Origin: Candidatus Acetothermia bacterium
GTDB taxonomy: Bacteria > Bipolaricaulota > Bipolaricaulia > Bipolaricaulales > Bipolaricaulaceae
Length of the DNA: 6,552 nucleotides
NCBI GenBank assembly: GCA_011057175.1
Contig: DSBZ01000035.1
Coordinates: 1 to 6,552 of the forward strand
Reading direction: 5' to 3'
In this document: positions 6,380 to 6,552 of the stretch, in pieces
Position numbering within the stretch: position 1 is the stretch's first letter
How the letters are laid out: every line of letters starts with the position of its first letter
Program-made: the position numbers and the translations under genes
Notes under the pieces: model-generated
What the model was told of the DNA's origin: nothing
The model's database searches: none
The model's input: only the letters and a program-made list of their open reading frames with translations

Positions 6380-6552
6380 TCAGGTCTTTACTTTTGACTT
6401 CTGTTGGCCCACGATCCGGCTCACCGTGGAGTAATGCAGTCCCATATACGCTCCCACCTCCCGCAGCTTGTATCCGTACTCCATCACCGCCCGGTAAATC
6501 CGCTCCTCACGATCGCCCCTCTCCTGCGCACCCGCGAAAAGTTCCCCTAGGC
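6375..6552 (-). mobile_element. IS200-like / REP-associated transposase element, one end only
   Basis: The element carries the transposase C-terminus. Its end is placed at the five-base G run 6375-6379, because the sequence read inward on the plus strand, GGGGTCAGGTCTTTACTTTT, resembles from memory the termini that flank many Y1/RAYT-type transposase genes. On the other side begins the lipoprotein remnant. The other end lies beyond the window, so target duplication or the paired terminal repeat cannot be seen. The exact boundary is uncertain by several bases. Confidence 0.55.
6380..6552 (-). CDS. REP-associated tyrosine (Y1) transposase, C-terminal fragment
   Basis: Fifty-six residues are visible before TGA (6382-6380), and the frame is open to the window edge. 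LGELFAG (1-7) is followed by a helix-turn-helix: REERIYRAVMEYGYKLREVG (14-33), then AYMGLHYSTVSRIV (34-47), and the basic tail KSKVKT. This is the recognisable C-terminal DNA-binding part of Y1/HUH-type REP-associated transposases, which nick single-stranded DNA at hairpins; the catalytic HUH motif and tyrosine would lie outside the window, so activity cannot be judged. Its stop codon sits at the element end and is also the in-frame stop that blocks the lipoprotein frame. A DnaA-like or other HTH protein is the main alternative, but the tail and flanking sequence favour the transposase. Confidence 0.75.
   Translation of the reverse strand, partial: LGELFAGAQERGDREERIYRAVMEYGYKLREVGAYMGLHYSTVSRIVGQQKSKVKT

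Overview
The window is 6.5 kb of GC-rich bacterial DNA. Hand counts of single 60-base lines give about 70-73 % GC on the left (for example 841-900 and 3841-3900) and about 57-60 % in several lines on the right (for example 5101-5160 and 6181-6240). The high GC, an intact EF-G, a bacterial PgsA and a DUF4438 protein (a family I associate with Thermotogae and other deep-branching, often uncultured anaerobic or thermophilic bacteria) suggest a lineage such as Bipolaricaulota/Acetothermia. This placement is inference; no rRNA or other decisive marker is present.

Left part (1-3393, all minus strand). In transcription order this holds pgsA (phosphatidylglycerophosphate synthase), a small exported or membrane protein of unknown function, and fusA (elongation factor G, running off the left edge only a few codons from its expected end). 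fusA has its own recognisable promoter and an approximately 100-nt leader, and it is not next to rpsG, rpsL or tuf here.

Middle (3394-4414). A 124-bp divergent intergenic region separates pgsA from a plus-strand DUF4438 gene. Both genes have a -35/-10 pair with a 17-bp spacer whose -10 hexamer (TANNNT) ends exactly 6 nt before the start codon, and neither has a well-placed Shine-Dalgarno. Both therefore look like leaderless transcripts.

Right part (4416-6552, all minus strand). In transcription order: the C-terminal end of an IS200-like/REP-associated Y1 transposase; the 5'-truncated remnant of a small lipocalin-like lipoprotein gene, directly abutting the transposase stop codon; a 56-aa protein made of four DnaJ-type CxxCxGxx motifs; a membrane M48 (HtpX-like) metalloprotease with an unusual N-terminal segment resembling a VapB/ribbon-helix-helix domain; and a DUF4177-like small protein whose conserved C-terminal strand is present but displaced into the +1 frame. 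The last three genes have strong ribosome binding sites and 42-59 nt gaps and could be one operon, perhaps for membrane-protein quality control (inference). A transposon insertion and one or two single-base frameshifts suggest an eroding accessory cluster, or in part sequencing error.

The items most worth a second look are the transposase/lipoprotein junction, the frameshifted DUF4177-like gene, the fused N-terminus of the M48 protease, the stand-alone zinc-finger mini-protein and the paired leaderless promoters. I see no CRISPR array, tRNA, rRNA or clearly new defence system.
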